42,321 nucleotides of DNA from Bacteroidales bacterium (GCA_029218405.1 JAQXRG010000053.1:1-42321); one strand, 5' to 3'. Numbered from the stretch's first letter, positions 9,154-16,734 are shown. The notes: generated from the sequence alone by a model not told the origin. A program made the numbers and translations.

Positions 9154-10193
9154 GACTCATATTTATTAACGGATTGAACAATCTCATTAAAGGTCCTCTT
9201 TCCCCGCACCTTCACCTGCCATACCAGACTGAACGGACAGCGCTCGGGAATGTCAACAACTACGGTCTTCCGCCAATTGTCCTGACGTACCTCCGTATAG
9301 GCGTCACGCATCCGGCGGAAGTCACGCCGTGCCTGTAGCACAGCCTTCGCGTTCTCCACCTCCCCTTTCAGCAGGAAGACCACAGCCGCCACGACATCCA
9401 GTACCCGGCGGACACGCATCACCGGCTCAAGTTCCCGCGGCGAAAGGTTCTTGTACAGCATCAGCAAGTTATTGCGGAAGTTCAGGTACGTCTTGCGGGG
9501 ACTCTCCTTCTTCAGGGTAGCCCCTCCCACATGATAGACCCGGCTGGAGGGAACGCACACAATGCCGTGTCCCCGGCTCCGCAACCGCCAGCACAGGTCG
9601 ATTTCCTCCATATGGGCAAAGAACGCTCCGTCCAGCCCCCCCACGTCCTCATACACCTTCCGGCGAATCAGCAAAGCCGCCCCGGAGGCCCAGAACACCG
9701 GGACCACCGTGTCGTACTGCCCGTTGTCCCGTTCCACGGTCTCAAACACCCTTCCCCGACAGAACGGGTAGCCGTACCTGTCGATGAACCCACCGGCAGC
9801 GCCAGCGTACTCAAAGCAATCCCGCTCGCGCTCGGACAAGAGCTTGGGCTGGCAAGCCGCCACTTCCGGATGCCCGTCCATCCACGTCACTAACGGCGAC
9901 AACCACCCTTCCGTCACCTCCACATCACTGTTCAGCAACACCACATATTCCGCCTCCACGGCAGAGATGGCCCGGTTATAGCCCTCGGCAAACCCATGGT
10001 TCTGATTCAGGCGCAGCAGACGGACCGTCGGAAACTCGGTCTCCACCACCCGGCAGGAGTCATCGGTCGAACCGTTGTCCGCCACACAGACCTCACCGTC
10101 CGGCACCGATGAATACCGGAGTACGGAAGGGAGGAAACGACGCAGCATCCCACTCCCGTTCCAGTTCAGGATGATTACCGAGACTTTCTTCAT
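9150..10193 (-). CDS. Family 2 glycosyltransferase
   Basis: A GT-A fold glycosyltransferase of 347 residues. It begins VSVIILNWNGSGMLRRFLPS, carries the nucleotide-sugar motif VCVADNGSTDDS and the DxD-like VLLNSDVEVTEGW, and has the acceptor-side FFAHMEEIDLCWRLRSRGHGI that is typical of the rhamnosyltransferase-like GT2 subfamily. A weakly hydrophobic stretch near residues 265-280 (VLDVVAAVVFLLKGEV) suggests membrane association. Donor and acceptor cannot be read from the sequence; an envelope glycan is likely. It overlaps mtaB upstream and the PerM-like gene downstream by 4 bp each (ATGA), so the three are translationally coupled. Confidence 0.88.
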   Translation of the reverse strand: MKKVSVIILNWNGSGMLRRFLPSVLRYSSVPDGEVCVADNGSTDDSCRVVETEFPTVRLLRLNQNHGFAEGYNRAISAVEAEYVVLLNSDVEVTEGWLSPLVTWMDGHPEVAACQPKLLSERERDCFEYAGAAGGFIDRYGYPFCRGRVFETVERDNGQYDTVVPVFWASGAALLIRRKVYEDVGGLDGAFFAHMEEIDLCWRLRSRGHGIVCVPSSRVYHVGGATLKKESPRKTYLNFRNNLLMLYKNLSPRELEPVMRVRRVLDVVAAVVFLLKGEVENAKAVLQARRDFRRMRDAYTEVRQDNWRKTVVVDIPERCPFSLVWQVKVRGKRTFNEIVQSVNKYES

Positions 10194-11506
10194 AAGCGGA
10201 TTCCCTTTAAGGCCGTACCGTCCTCGTTGAAGTCGCCCAGCCGCACCCGCAGCAACTGGTTGTCCAGGCGGTTGTCCTGTTCCAGTTCCACCCGGATATA
10301 GTTGTCCGTGAATCCGTGCATGACCACGCCTGGCTTGGCGTGCTCCATCAGCACCACCGCTTCCCGTCCTATGTGCCGGGCATAGAAATCCCGCAGCTTC
10401 TCTTCCGACAAGGCCAACAAGCGCTGACTGCGCTCGTGCTTGACCTCGGCAGGCACTACCGGCTCAATCTTCAGTGCCTGCGTACCCGGACGTTCAGAAT
10501 AGCTGAACACATGCAACTGCGAGATATCCAGTCCATCGATGAACCGATAGGCTTCCTCAAAATATTCGGGCAGCTCGCCTCGGGTACCCACAATCACGTC
10601 CACCCCGATGAACGCATCGGGCATGCAGGCCTTGACATGCTGGATTTTCCGCGCGAACAAGGCCGTGTCATACCGGCGGCGCATCAGCCGCAAGACCTCG
10701 TCACATCCTGACTGCAACGGAATGTGGAAGTGTGGCATGAAACGTCTGGAGGCCGCCACGTACTCAATCATCTCATCGGTCAGCAGATTCGGCTCAATGG
10801 ATGAGATACGATACCGTTCAATTCCCTCCACGGCATCCAGCGCCTTGACGAGATCGAAGAAACACTCGCCTGTCGATTTGCCGAAGTCACCGGTATTGAC
10901 CCCCGTAATCACAATCTCCTTGCCGCCCTCAGCGGCCACCTCCTGCGCCTGCTTCACCATGTCGGCAATGCTTCCGTTCCGGCTTCTGCCACGGGCGAAA
11001 GGAATCGTACAGTAGGAACAGAAGTAATCACATCCGTCCTGCACTTTCAGGAAATAGCGCGTACGGTCTCCCCGTTCACACGAAGGCGCGAACGCGCGTA
11101 TGTCCTTCATAGGGGTGGTGATGGCCTCGCCGTGCACCCGTTTCTCAAGGTTCCCCAAGAAGTCCAGCAGGTTCCCTTTCTGTTCAGCACCCAGCACCAA
11201 GTCCACCCCTTCGATGGCGGCCACCTGGTCCGGCTTCAGCTGGGCATAACACCCCGTCACCACGACAAAGGCACCGGGATGCTCCTTGACCAGCCGATGG
11301 ATGGCCTGACGGCACTTCTTGTCCGCCACCTCCGTCACCGAGCACGTGTTCACCACACAGATGTCGGCCACCTCTCCCGGACGGACCGTCCTCACTCCCG
11401 CCTCTTTCAGCAGCTTGCCGATGGAAGAGGTCTCCGAAAAATTCAGTTTGCAGCCCAACGTATAGTAAGCCGCCTTTTTATCCTGAAAAACAGTTGTATC
11501 AATCAT
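10190..11506 (-). CDS. mtaB: tRNA (t6A37) methylthiotransferase
   Basis: A radical SAM enzyme that adds a methylthio group at C2 of t6A37 in ANN-reading tRNAs. The N-terminal UPF0004 domain has YTLGCKLNFSETSSIG, whose Lys after Cys separates MtaB from MiaB and RimO (which have Q or M there), plus NTCSVTEVADKKC. The radical SAM cluster is CDYFCSYCTIPFARGRSRN, and a TRAM domain closes the protein. I choose the ATG at 11506 (MIDTTVF, 438 residues) over the TTG at 11530, because the -7 element at 11544-11551 would leave the TTG almost no leader. Confidence 0.93.
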   Translation of the reverse strand: MIDTTVFQDKKAAYYTLGCKLNFSETSSIGKLLKEAGVRTVRPGEVADICVVNTCSVTEVADKKCRQAIHRLVKEHPGAFVVVTGCYAQLKPDQVAAIEGVDLVLGAEQKGNLLDFLGNLEKRVHGEAITTPMKDIRAFAPSCERGDRTRYFLKVQDGCDYFCSYCTIPFARGRSRNGSIADMVKQAQEVAAEGGKEIVITGVNTGDFGKSTGECFFDLVKALDAVEGIERYRISSIEPNLLTDEMIEYVAASRRFMPHFHIPLQSGCDEVLRLMRRRYDTALFARKIQHVKACMPDAFIGVDVIVGTRGELPEYFEEAYRFIDGLDISQLHVFSYSERPGTQALKIEPVVPAEVKHERSQRLLALSEEKLRDFYARHIGREAVVLMEHAKPGVVMHGFTDNYIRVELEQDNRLDNQLLRVRLGDFNEDGTALKGIRL

Positions 11507-11543
11507 CTCAGTATTCGAATCTATAATCAAATTAGTACGGCCG

Positions 11544-11551
11544 CAAAGTTA
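11544..11551 (-). promoter_or_regulatory. -7 element upstream of mtaB
   Basis: TAACTTTG on the minus strand matches the Bacteroidetes TAnnTTTG element and lies 37 bp before the ATG at 11506. I see no TTG at the expected -33 spacing. Confidence 0.55.
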
Positions 11552-11700
11552 CGCATTTTCTTCCAATGGCCGTGCTCCCCGTTCCGTTCCTTATTTATTT
11601 TTTGGATTTACCAGAAGACTTCCAACCGCTAAATATGTTTAATATCATATTTTTTAGAAAAAAAGTGGCCGATAGGAGAACAACGTATCAGAAAACTCCG

Positions 11701-11708
11701 TATCTTTG
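11701..11708 (+). promoter_or_regulatory. -7 element of the small lipoprotein gene
   Basis: TATCTTTG matches TAnnTTTG exactly and lies 50 bp before the ATG at 11759. No clear -33 TTG is present. Confidence 0.6.
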
Positions 11709-11758
11709 CAGCGTTTTAGAAAACAACATAAGTATTACAGATTTAAAAAGCAAAGAAA

Positions 11759-11968
11759 ATGAAAAAATTGGTATTTTTGTTCGTAGCATTCGCTGCTGTA
11801 TCTTTCGCATCTTGCGGTAACAAAGCAGCTAACACTGAAGCAACTGAAAACGCTGAAAGCGTAGAGGCAACTGTAGTTGAAGAAGCAGCTCCCGCCGCTG
11901 AAACTGATACTTGCTGCCAGGATTCTTGCAAGAAGGATTCTGCTGACTGCTGCAAGAGCGCTGAATAA
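11759..11968 (+). CDS. Small Ala/Glu-rich lipoprotein with a Cys-rich tail
   Basis: A 69-residue predicted lipoprotein. The signal peptide MKKLVFLFVAFAAVSFASC ends in a lipobox-like SFASC, so Cys19 would be lipidated. The middle is a low-complexity Ala/Glu/Thr linker. The end carries five cysteines in about 18 residues (DTCCQDSCKKDSADCCKSAE), a spacing that suggests metal binding or disulfides. Codons are unlike those of the GC-rich neighbours: mostly GCT, GAA, AAC, GTA, ACT, as in highly expressed genes. It has its own promoter and terminator, so it is monocistronic. I do not recognise a named family; surface or periplasmic location is inferred from the lipobox. Confidence 0.75.
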   Translation: MKKLVFLFVAFAAVSFASCGNKAANTEATENAESVEATVVEEAAPAAETDTCCQDSCKKDSADCCKSAE

Positions 11969-11993
11969 TCAACGCGAGTCAACGAGAGAATTG

Positions 11994-12026
11994 AAAGTCT
12001 GTAAGCTCAGCCTACAGACTTTTATT
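11994..12026 (+). terminator. Intrinsic terminator of the small lipoprotein gene
   Basis: AAAGTCTGTA (11994-12003) pairs with TACAGACTTT (12013-12022) around a 9-nt loop, followed by TTATT. It lies 26 bp after the lipoprotein stop codon. Confidence 0.8.
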
Positions 12027-12093
12027 ATGCCCGTACGCTTCCCGTCCGCAGGCCAGGAAATGCCGGCACACAAACCCGGAGGATGCCGACGCA

Positions 12094-12138
12094 TAAAAAA
12101 AACCCCAACCAGACGTACATCTGATTGGGGGATTTTTA
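12094..12138 (-). terminator. Terminator of the rpsF-rpsR-rplI operon
   Basis: On the minus strand CCCCAATCAGA pairs with TCTGGTTGGGG (one wobble pair) and is followed by a run of eight or more T. The plus strand also ends in GGGGGATTTTT, so it may work in both directions and separate the two convergent transcripts. Confidence 0.85.
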
Positions 12139-12160
12139 TCAAGTATTTACAGATAGCCTA

Positions 12161-12610
12161 TCAAGCTTCTTCCGCAACTACCTCGAAAGGAATTTCTACA
12201 GAAACCTCCTTGTGGAGTTTCACGATGGCCTTGTACTGACCCACTTCCTTCACCTGGTCTTTCACCACGATAATCTTGCGGTCGATGTTGTGACCCAACT
12301 TAGCCAGTTCCTCAGCAATCTGGATGTTGCCTACAGAACCATAGATAGAACCGGTAGCGCTGACCTTGGTAGCGATCTTCAGGGAAACGTCCTTCAGGGA
12401 TTCAGCCACTGCTTCAGCGTCCTTCTTGATCTTTTCCAACTTGTGCGCACGCTGCTTCAGCTCTTCTGCCAACATCTTCTTGGCAGCCGGAGATGCGATG
12501 ACAGCCTTGCCGGTAGGAATAAGATAGTTACGGCCATAGCCAGACTTCACGGTTACAATGTCGTTCTTGTAACCCAGGTTCATTACGTCTTCTTTCAAAA
12601 TCAGTTCCAT
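12161..12610 (-). CDS. rplI: 50S ribosomal protein L9
   Basis: bL9 binds 23S rRNA near the L1 stalk. The N-terminal domain begins MELILKEDVMNLGYKNDIV and has the conserved SGYGRNYLIPTGKAV. A long connecting helix (about 42-75) leads to the C-terminal domain with GSIYGSVGNIQIAEEL. Length 149 is typical. It is the last gene of the rpsF-rpsR-rplI operon. A strong Shine-Dalgarno sequence, AAAGGAGG, precedes it with a 9-nt spacer, which is unusual in this phylum. Confidence 0.97.
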   Translation of the reverse strand: MELILKEDVMNLGYKNDIVTVKSGYGRNYLIPTGKAVIASPAAKKMLAEELKQRAHKLEKIKKDAEAVAESLKDVSLKIATKVSATGSIYGSVGNIQIAEELAKLGHNIDRKIIVVKDQVKEVGQYKAIVKLHKEVSVEIPFEVVAEEA

Positions 12611-12617
12611 ACTCTTA

Positions 12618-12627
12618 CTCCTCCTTT
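12618..12627 (-). promoter_or_regulatory. Strong Shine-Dalgarno sequence before rplI
   Basis: AAAGGAGGAG on the minus strand ends 7 nt before the rplI ATG (9 nt for its AAAGGAGG core). It lies in the short gap between rpsR and rplI, so no protein sequence explains it. Confidence 0.75.
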
Positions 12628-12628
12628 A

Positions 12629-12898
12629 TTATTTCATCATATCAGTTACGAAAGGCAGCAAAGCCAAGTGACGTGCTCTCTTAACAGCCTGAGCGATACG
12701 ACGCTGGAACTTCAGTGAAGTACCGGTAATACGGCGCGGAAGGATCTTGCCCTGTTCGTTCAGGAACTTCTTCAGGAATTCGGGATCCTTATAGTCGATA
12801 TACTTGATACCGCTCTTTTTGAAACGGCAATACTTCTTCTTCTTGACATCTACTGAAGGCGGAGTCAAATATCTGATTTCTGATTGTTGCTGTGCCAT
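12629..12898 (-). CDS. rpsR: 30S ribosomal protein S18
   Basis: bS18 pairs with S6 on the platform of the 30S subunit. The core [19 protein letters not shown], the segment [18 protein letters not shown] and the ending [11 protein letters not shown] are diagnostic; length 89. In Bacteroidetes ribosomes S18, with S6 and S21, helps hide the 3' end of 16S rRNA. The ATG lies 2 bp after the rpsF stop codon. GAGGAG in the last rpsF codons (12907-12912) lies 8 nt upstream and could act as a Shine-Dalgarno site, although it also encodes Glu-Glu. Confidence 0.97.
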   Translation of the reverse strand: MAQQQSEIRYLTPPSVDVKKKKYCRFKKSGIKYIDYKDPEFLKKFLNEQGKILPRRITGTSLKFQRRIAQAVKRARHLALLPFVTDMMK

Positions 12899-12900
12899 GA

Positions 12901-13248
12901 TTAGTTCTCCTCATTTTTAGTTGATTTCACATTTCTTCTCTTAGCAGCGTATTCTGCAGCGTATTTGTCCATCTTGAAAGTCAAGAAACGGATAACACGT
13001 TCGTCACGACGGAAGTTTACTTCCAATTTTGCGATTACCGAAGGTTCAGCCTTGAACTCGATGAGCTGGTAAAAACCGGTAGATTTCTTCTGAATGGGAT
13101 AAGCCAATTTCTTCAGACCCCAGTTCTCCTCATTGATGATCTCAGCCCCTTCCTGAGTCAGGACAGCCTTGAACTTCTCTACCGCTTCCTTCATCTGAGC
13201 ATCAGACAAAACGGGAGTTAAAATGAAAACGGTTTCGTATTGATTCAT
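12901..13248 (-). CDS. rpsF: 30S ribosomal protein S6
   Basis: bS6 is the S18 partner on the 30S platform. It begins [20 protein letters not shown], with [20 protein letters not shown] and a [16 protein letters not shown] strand; length 115. The C-terminal tail is basic and then acidic ([15 protein letters not shown]). It is first in the operon, under a well-formed promoter at 13295-13325. The 46-nt AT-rich leader contains no Shine-Dalgarno sequence, as is normal in this phylum. Confidence 0.97.
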   Translation of the reverse strand: MNQYETVFILTPVLSDAQMKEAVEKFKAVLTQEGAEIINEENWGLKKLAYPIQKKSTGFYQLIEFKAEPSVIAKLEVNFRRDERVIRFLTFKMDKYAAEYAAKRRNVKSTKNEEN

Positions 13249-13294
13249 ACTATTCGTTAATTAAGTGATTAATAAAAAATTTTCAATTGCGGCG

Positions 13295-13325
13295 CAAAGG
13301 TACGACTTTTTCTGGAACTGCCAAA
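13295..13325 (-). promoter_or_regulatory. Promoter of rpsF-rpsR-rplI
   Basis: On the minus strand TTTG (13322-13325), a 19-bp spacer and TACCTTTG (13295-13302) match the Bacteroidetes -33/-7 consensus. The -7 element ends 46 bp before the rpsF ATG. Confidence 0.85.
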
Positions 13326-13397
13326 TACCTTTCCGTATTTTCTATGAAAAATTATGTTATTTCTTCGCTTTTTGTAGGCATTCTCCCAAAAGAATAC

Positions 13398-13405
13398 TAC
13401 CTTTG
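13398..13405 (+). promoter_or_regulatory. -7 element of marR
   Basis: TACCTTTG matches TAnnTTTG and lies 27 bp before the marR ATG. TTTG at 13371-13374 is a possible -33 element with a long 23-bp spacer. Confidence 0.65.
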
Positions 13406-13413
13406 CAACAAAG

Positions 13414-13425
13414 TTGTTAGCACAA
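13414..13425. promoter_or_regulatory. Possible MarR operator at the marR start
   Basis: TTGTTAGCACAA has inverted arms TTGT and ACAA around four bases. It lies between the -7 element and the ATG, where an autoregulator would block transcription. It shares the TTG...CAA form with the clearer palindrome at 13959-13973. Confidence 0.35.
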
Positions 13426-13432
13426 TGATTCA

Positions 13433-13879
13433 ATGATAGAACAGTTCAATTTCGACATACAGATGATATTTGCCATCCTGAACGGCAAGGTATCGGCGGC
13501 CATCAACCGGAAACTCATCCGAAACTTCCGGAAGAACGGGTTGGAAATCACCCCGGAGCAATGGACCGTACTACTCTTCCTTTGGGAAAAGGACGGGGTC
13601 TCCCAACAGGAGCTCTGCAACGCCACGTTCAAGGACAAGCCCAGCATGACACGGCTCATCGACAACATGGAACGGCAGCACCTGGTGGTGCGCATCAACG
13701 ACAAGAAAGACCGCCGCACGAACAAGGTGCATCTCACCAAGACCGGGAAGGACCTGGAGGAGCGGGCTCGCTTCGTGGCCAACAAGACGTTGAAGGAGGC
13801 CCTGCACGGACTGACACTCGAAGAGCTGCGCGTCAGCCAGGAGGCCTTGCGCAAGGTTTTCAGCAACACGAAGGACTGA
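13433..13879 (+). CDS. MarR family transcriptional regulator
   Basis: A 148-residue winged-helix regulator of the MarR type. The DNA-binding core is visible as LEITPEQWTVLLFLWEKDGV, the recognition helix around KPSMTRLIDNMERQHLV, and the beta-wing INDKKDRRTNKVHLTKTGK. The N- and C-terminal helices form the dimer interface. There is one Cys (in QELCNAT), so a thiol switch is possible but unsupported. It is divergent from rpsF and upstream of a small membrane protein; two TTG...CAA palindromes flank the gene and are candidate operators. The ligand is unknown. Confidence 0.9.
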   Translation: MIEQFNFDIQMIFAILNGKVSAAINRKLIRNFRKNGLEITPEQWTVLLFLWEKDGVSQQELCNATFKDKPSMTRLIDNMERQHLVVRINDKKDRRTNKVHLTKTGKDLEERARFVANKTLKEALHGLTLEELRVSQEALRKVFSNTKD

Positions 13880-13958
13880 GAGCCCGGTCCGGAAAAGCCT
13901 TTTCGGGGAAGAAACGAAGATATTTGCTCCCAATTCCGAATTTTTTCCCGAAATAATT

Positions 13959-13973
13959 TTCTTGATACAAGAA
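13959..13973. promoter_or_regulatory. Perfect 15-bp palindrome, candidate MarR operator
   Basis: TTCTTGATACAAGAA is a perfect palindrome with 6-bp arms around ATA. It sits between marR and the 58-residue membrane protein gene, in an AT-rich promoter-like gap. Size and form fit sites bound by MarR dimers. Confidence 0.5.
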
Positions 13974-14027
13974 TTATGCTTTTCTTTGCAAGTAAGAATG
14001 ATATAACCATTAAAATAGAAGACACAC

Positions 14028-14204
14028 ATGAAAAGCTTATTAAAGTATTTAGGGGTGATATTGGTCATCATTGGCGCAGGCATCCTGATTGTATGTTCCG
14101 CCACCGGCAATGTCAACGACAATGGAGTATTGGGTTCCTCACTGGTATTGATCATCGTGGGAATGATCGCCTACATTGTCATCAATAAGCGCATTACCGA
14201 CTGA
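14028..14204 (+). CDS. Small membrane protein, 58 residues
   Basis: A short ORF starting MKSLLKYLGVILVIIGAGIL and ending VINKRITD. It has two hydrophobic segments, about residues 6-23 and 36-52, joined by a polar loop (ATGNVNDNGVLGSS), so a two-pass membrane hairpin is likely. The ATG follows an AT-rich leader and a strong terminator lies just downstream, which supports a real transcript. It lies 148 bp after marR with the palindrome between them, so it may be the regulator's target. I do not recognise a characterised family. Confidence 0.7.
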   Translation: MKSLLKYLGVILVIIGAGILIVCSATGNVNDNGVLGSSLVLIIVGMIAYIVINKRITD

Positions 14205-14232
14205 CCGTCACACACAGACCGCCTTCAGGCAA

Positions 14233-14271
14233 CAAAAAGCCCGGACACCTTCATCGGTTCCGGGCTTTTTG
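14233..14271. terminator. Bidirectional intrinsic terminator
   Basis: CAAAAAGCCCGGA (14233-14245) pairs with TCCGGGCTTTTTG (14259-14271): a 13-bp stem with A and T runs at the outer ends. It serves the small membrane protein on the plus strand and rprY on the minus strand. Confidence 0.9.
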
Positions 14272-14292
14272 TCGCTCGACATCCTTCCTGCC

Positions 14293-15000
14293 TTACTCGT
14301 TCTCCGGCGTAATCAGCTTATAGCCTTTTCCATGGATGTTGATGATTTCGATCGAGTCGTCGGCCTTCAGGTGCTTGCGCAGCTTCGTGATGTACACGTC
14401 CATGCTGCGGGCGTTGAAGTAATTGTCATCAATCCAGATGGTCTTCAGCGCGAAGTCACGCTGCAGGATTTCGTTGGCGTGCGCGCACAGCAAGCCGAGC
14501 AGCTCCGACTCCTTGGTCGTCAGTTTCGTCTGCTTGTCATCAATGGTCAGCAGCTGCTTCTGAGTGTCAAAGGTAAAGCGGCCAATCTTGTACATCGTAC
14601 TCTCCTTGGTCTTCTTGCCCCGCACGCGGCGCAGGATGGCCTCGATGCGCAAGGTCAGCTCTTCCATCGAGAAGGGCTTGGTGATATAGTCATCCGCACC
14701 AATCTTGAATCCTTCCAGGATATCCTCCTTCAGCGTCTTCGCGGTCAGGAAGATGACAGGAATCTCCGAGTTGGCCTGTCGGATTTCCTGTGCCAGCGTG
14801 AACCCGTCCTTCTTCGGCATCATCACATCAAGCACGCACAAATCGTATTTATTCTTCAGGAAGGCCTTGTAACCGGCTTCCCCGTCCGGGCAAAGGTCTG
14901 CAGAAAAGCCTTTCGCCTGCAGGTACTCTCTCAAAAGCATGCCAAGATTCTCATCATCCTCGCATAACAAGATACGCAATTTCTCATCCATATTATTCAT
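14293..15000 (-). CDS. rprY: Response regulator RprY (OmpR family)
   Basis: A 235-residue response regulator. The receiver domain has the acidic pair CEDDENLG, phosphoacceptor Asp58 in LCVLDVMMPKKDGF, the conserved Thr in FLTAKT and Lys in ITKPFS. The C-terminal winged helix contains TKESELLGLLCAHANEI and SMDVYITKLRKHLK. The whole sequence fits RprY of Bacteroides, named with RprX in B. fragilis. Its ATG at 15000 overlaps the rprX stop by 8 bp; the Met at 14991 is an alternative start. It is the regulator partner of RprX. Confidence 0.93.
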   Translation of the reverse strand: MNNMDEKLRILLCEDDENLGMLLREYLQAKGFSADLCPDGEAGYKAFLKNKYDLCVLDVMMPKKDGFTLAQEIRQANSEIPVIFLTAKTLKEDILEGFKIGADDYITKPFSMEELTLRIEAILRRVRGKKTKESTMYKIGRFTFDTQKQLLTIDDKQTKLTTKESELLGLLCAHANEILQRDFALKTIWIDDNYFNARSMDVYITKLRKHLKADDSIEIINIHGKGYKLITPENE

Positions 15001-16531
15001 CTTTTAATAAAGGTAATACAATTATAAACTTAGTTCCCACATTCACTTCACTCTCGGCACGTATCGTGCCTTTGTGGTCAGTAATGATCTTTTTCACATA
15101 CGCCAGTCCCAGTCCGAACCCTTTCACATCGTGGAGGTTGCCGGTATGCACGCGGTAGAACTTCTCGAAAATCTTCTTCAGGTTCTCCTTCTTGATACCG
15201 ATGCCATTGTCCTCAATGGAGATATGCAGCTTGCCGCCCTCGTTCCAAGTGCGCACCTGCAGGTGGATGTTCACCTCCGGTTTCTTGTACTTCATGGCAT
15301 TGTCCAGCAAGTTGAAGATGACATTCGTGAAATGCATCTCGTCCACATAAACAAAGGGGTCGTCAGCGTCCAGCGCCACGTCCAGTGTCCCGTGGCTGTT
15401 CTCCACTTTCAGCTGGAACGTGTTGGTCACATTGTATATCAGTTCGTTCGCATCGACCTCCTTCATCTTCAGCGTGGCCCGCTGCCGCTCGAACATCGAC
15501 ATCTGCAGCACCTTCTCCACCTGGAAGCGGAGGCGCTTCGTCTCGTCGTTGATGACCCCGGAGATGTGCTGGAACATCGCAGGCGACTTACCCACCGCAG
15601 GGTCGTTCAGCATCTGGGCCGCCAGTGAGATGGTCGATATGGGGGTCTTGAACTCGTGCGTCATGTTGTTGATGAAGTCGTTCTTAATCTCAGTCAGCTT
15701 CTTCTGCCGGAAGATGATGTAGATGGTGAAGACAAACGTCACCAACAACACAAAGGTGAAGATGAGCGACGGAATCATGAAGCGCACCGAACTGAAGATG
15801 TAGCTGTTGATGGTCGGGAAGAACACGTTCACGAACCCCATCTTGGCCGGAGGATCCTTCTCGAAGAGCAACCGCGTATAGATTTTCTCCTGATTGTACA
15901 CATAGTCCGAGCAGCGGTACACTTCCCGTCCGTTGCGGTCGGTCACGGAAAAGTGATAAGGAATGTCCACCCCGTTGTTCAGCAGCTCCGCCTTCAGGAA
16001 ATGGTTCAGCTGATTGAAGTTGATACGCTCCTTCAGCGGCTTGTCACTGGCGGTGTAGAGCATGTTATAGACCACCTCGTCCAGCAAGGCCCGCTGGTAG
16101 ATATAGCGTTCTTTCAGGATTTCCTGCAGCGCATGCGCCGTCTGCGGGATGTTCTTACCCGTCGAGATCACCACCTTCGGAACGGAAGACGGACGCTTGG
16201 TGTAGGACTTCAGCTCAAACGAGGAGTACGGACGTCCGTTCACATCCACCGACATCGTATAACGCTGCTCCTCCACCGTTTCCGACCTGTCATTCTCACC
16301 GGAAAGCCGGCCGGCCCGTTCGGTGGCCATCATGTCCTTCTCCAAATACCGCTTTGTCTCCACCAGTTCCAGGTTATGGACTGCCTGCGCAAGACTTCGT
16401 CCGACATTCTCCTCGAACTGTTCCTTGCGCATCTTGACCATTTCTTCAATGTAACTCACCTGCAGGTACAGCAGACTGAGAAAAGAAAGGCCCATCACGA
16501 TTCCCAATATCCAAATAGTTGACTTTTTCAT
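14993..16531 (-). CDS. rprX: Sensor histidine kinase RprX
   Basis: A 512-residue membrane sensor kinase. Membrane segments are at about 5-24 and 250-274, enclosing a periplasmic sensor of about 225 residues. The dimerisation domain has His292 in NNMTHEFKTPISTIS. The ATPase domain has VIFNLLDNAMKY (N box), SIEDNGIGIKKENLKKIF (G1 and F boxes) and GFGLGLAYVKKI (G2). I choose the ATG at 16531 (MKKSTIWIL), which gives a clean N-terminal membrane anchor, over an upstream Met at 16588 that would read through the promoter. It precedes rprY with an 8-bp overlap. The predicted leader is almost absent. Confidence 0.92.
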   Translation of the reverse strand: MKKSTIWILGIVMGLSFLSLLYLQVSYIEEMVKMRKEQFEENVGRSLAQAVHNLELVETKRYLEKDMMATERAGRLSGENDRSETVEEQRYTMSVDVNGRPYSSFELKSYTKRPSSVPKVVISTGKNIPQTAHALQEILKERYIYQRALLDEVVYNMLYTASDKPLKERINFNQLNHFLKAELLNNGVDIPYHFSVTDRNGREVYRCSDYVYNQEKIYTRLLFEKDPPAKMGFVNVFFPTINSYIFSSVRFMIPSLIFTFVLLVTFVFTIYIIFRQKKLTEIKNDFINNMTHEFKTPISTISLAAQMLNDPAVGKSPAMFQHISGVINDETKRLRFQVEKVLQMSMFERQRATLKMKEVDANELIYNVTNTFQLKVENSHGTLDVALDADDPFVYVDEMHFTNVIFNLLDNAMKYKKPEVNIHLQVRTWNEGGKLHISIEDNGIGIKKENLKKIFEKFYRVHTGNLHDVKGFGLGLAYVKKIITDHKGTIRAESEVNVGTKFIIVLPLLKDE

Positions 16532-16536
16532 GGAGG

Positions 16537-16567
16537 CAAAATTAACAACCTTATCACAATTAACAAA
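16537..16567 (-). promoter_or_regulatory. Promoter of rprX-rprY
   Basis: On the minus strand TTTG (16564-16567), a 19-bp spacer and TAATTTTG (16537-16544) match the consensus. The -7 element ends only 5 bp before the ATG at 16531, which predicts a leaderless or nearly leaderless mRNA. Confidence 0.75.
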
Positions 16568-16608
16568 TGGCATTAACATGATTAACATTCGATTTCCTCT
16601 TCATTAAC
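16541..16608 (-). repeat. Five GTTAAT repeats over the rprX promoter
   Basis: GTTAAT (minus strand) occurs at 16541, 16559, 16572, 16581 and 16603 (left coordinates), all in one orientation, across and upstream of the rprX promoter. Repeated direct half-sites are typical for OmpR-family regulators, so RprY autoregulation is possible. The rest of 16609-16734 is AT-rich with nothing recognisable. Confidence 0.5.
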
Positions 16609-16734
16609 CAAAATCGCCATTCTGTCTATCAAAACAACAAGTAAAACCGGACAAAGGTTCAGTTTCTCTGCAAAAATAATTAAAAATTAAATCAAGGCCA
16701 AAGAATCGGGAAGTTATTTCAGAAAGAGACGGGA

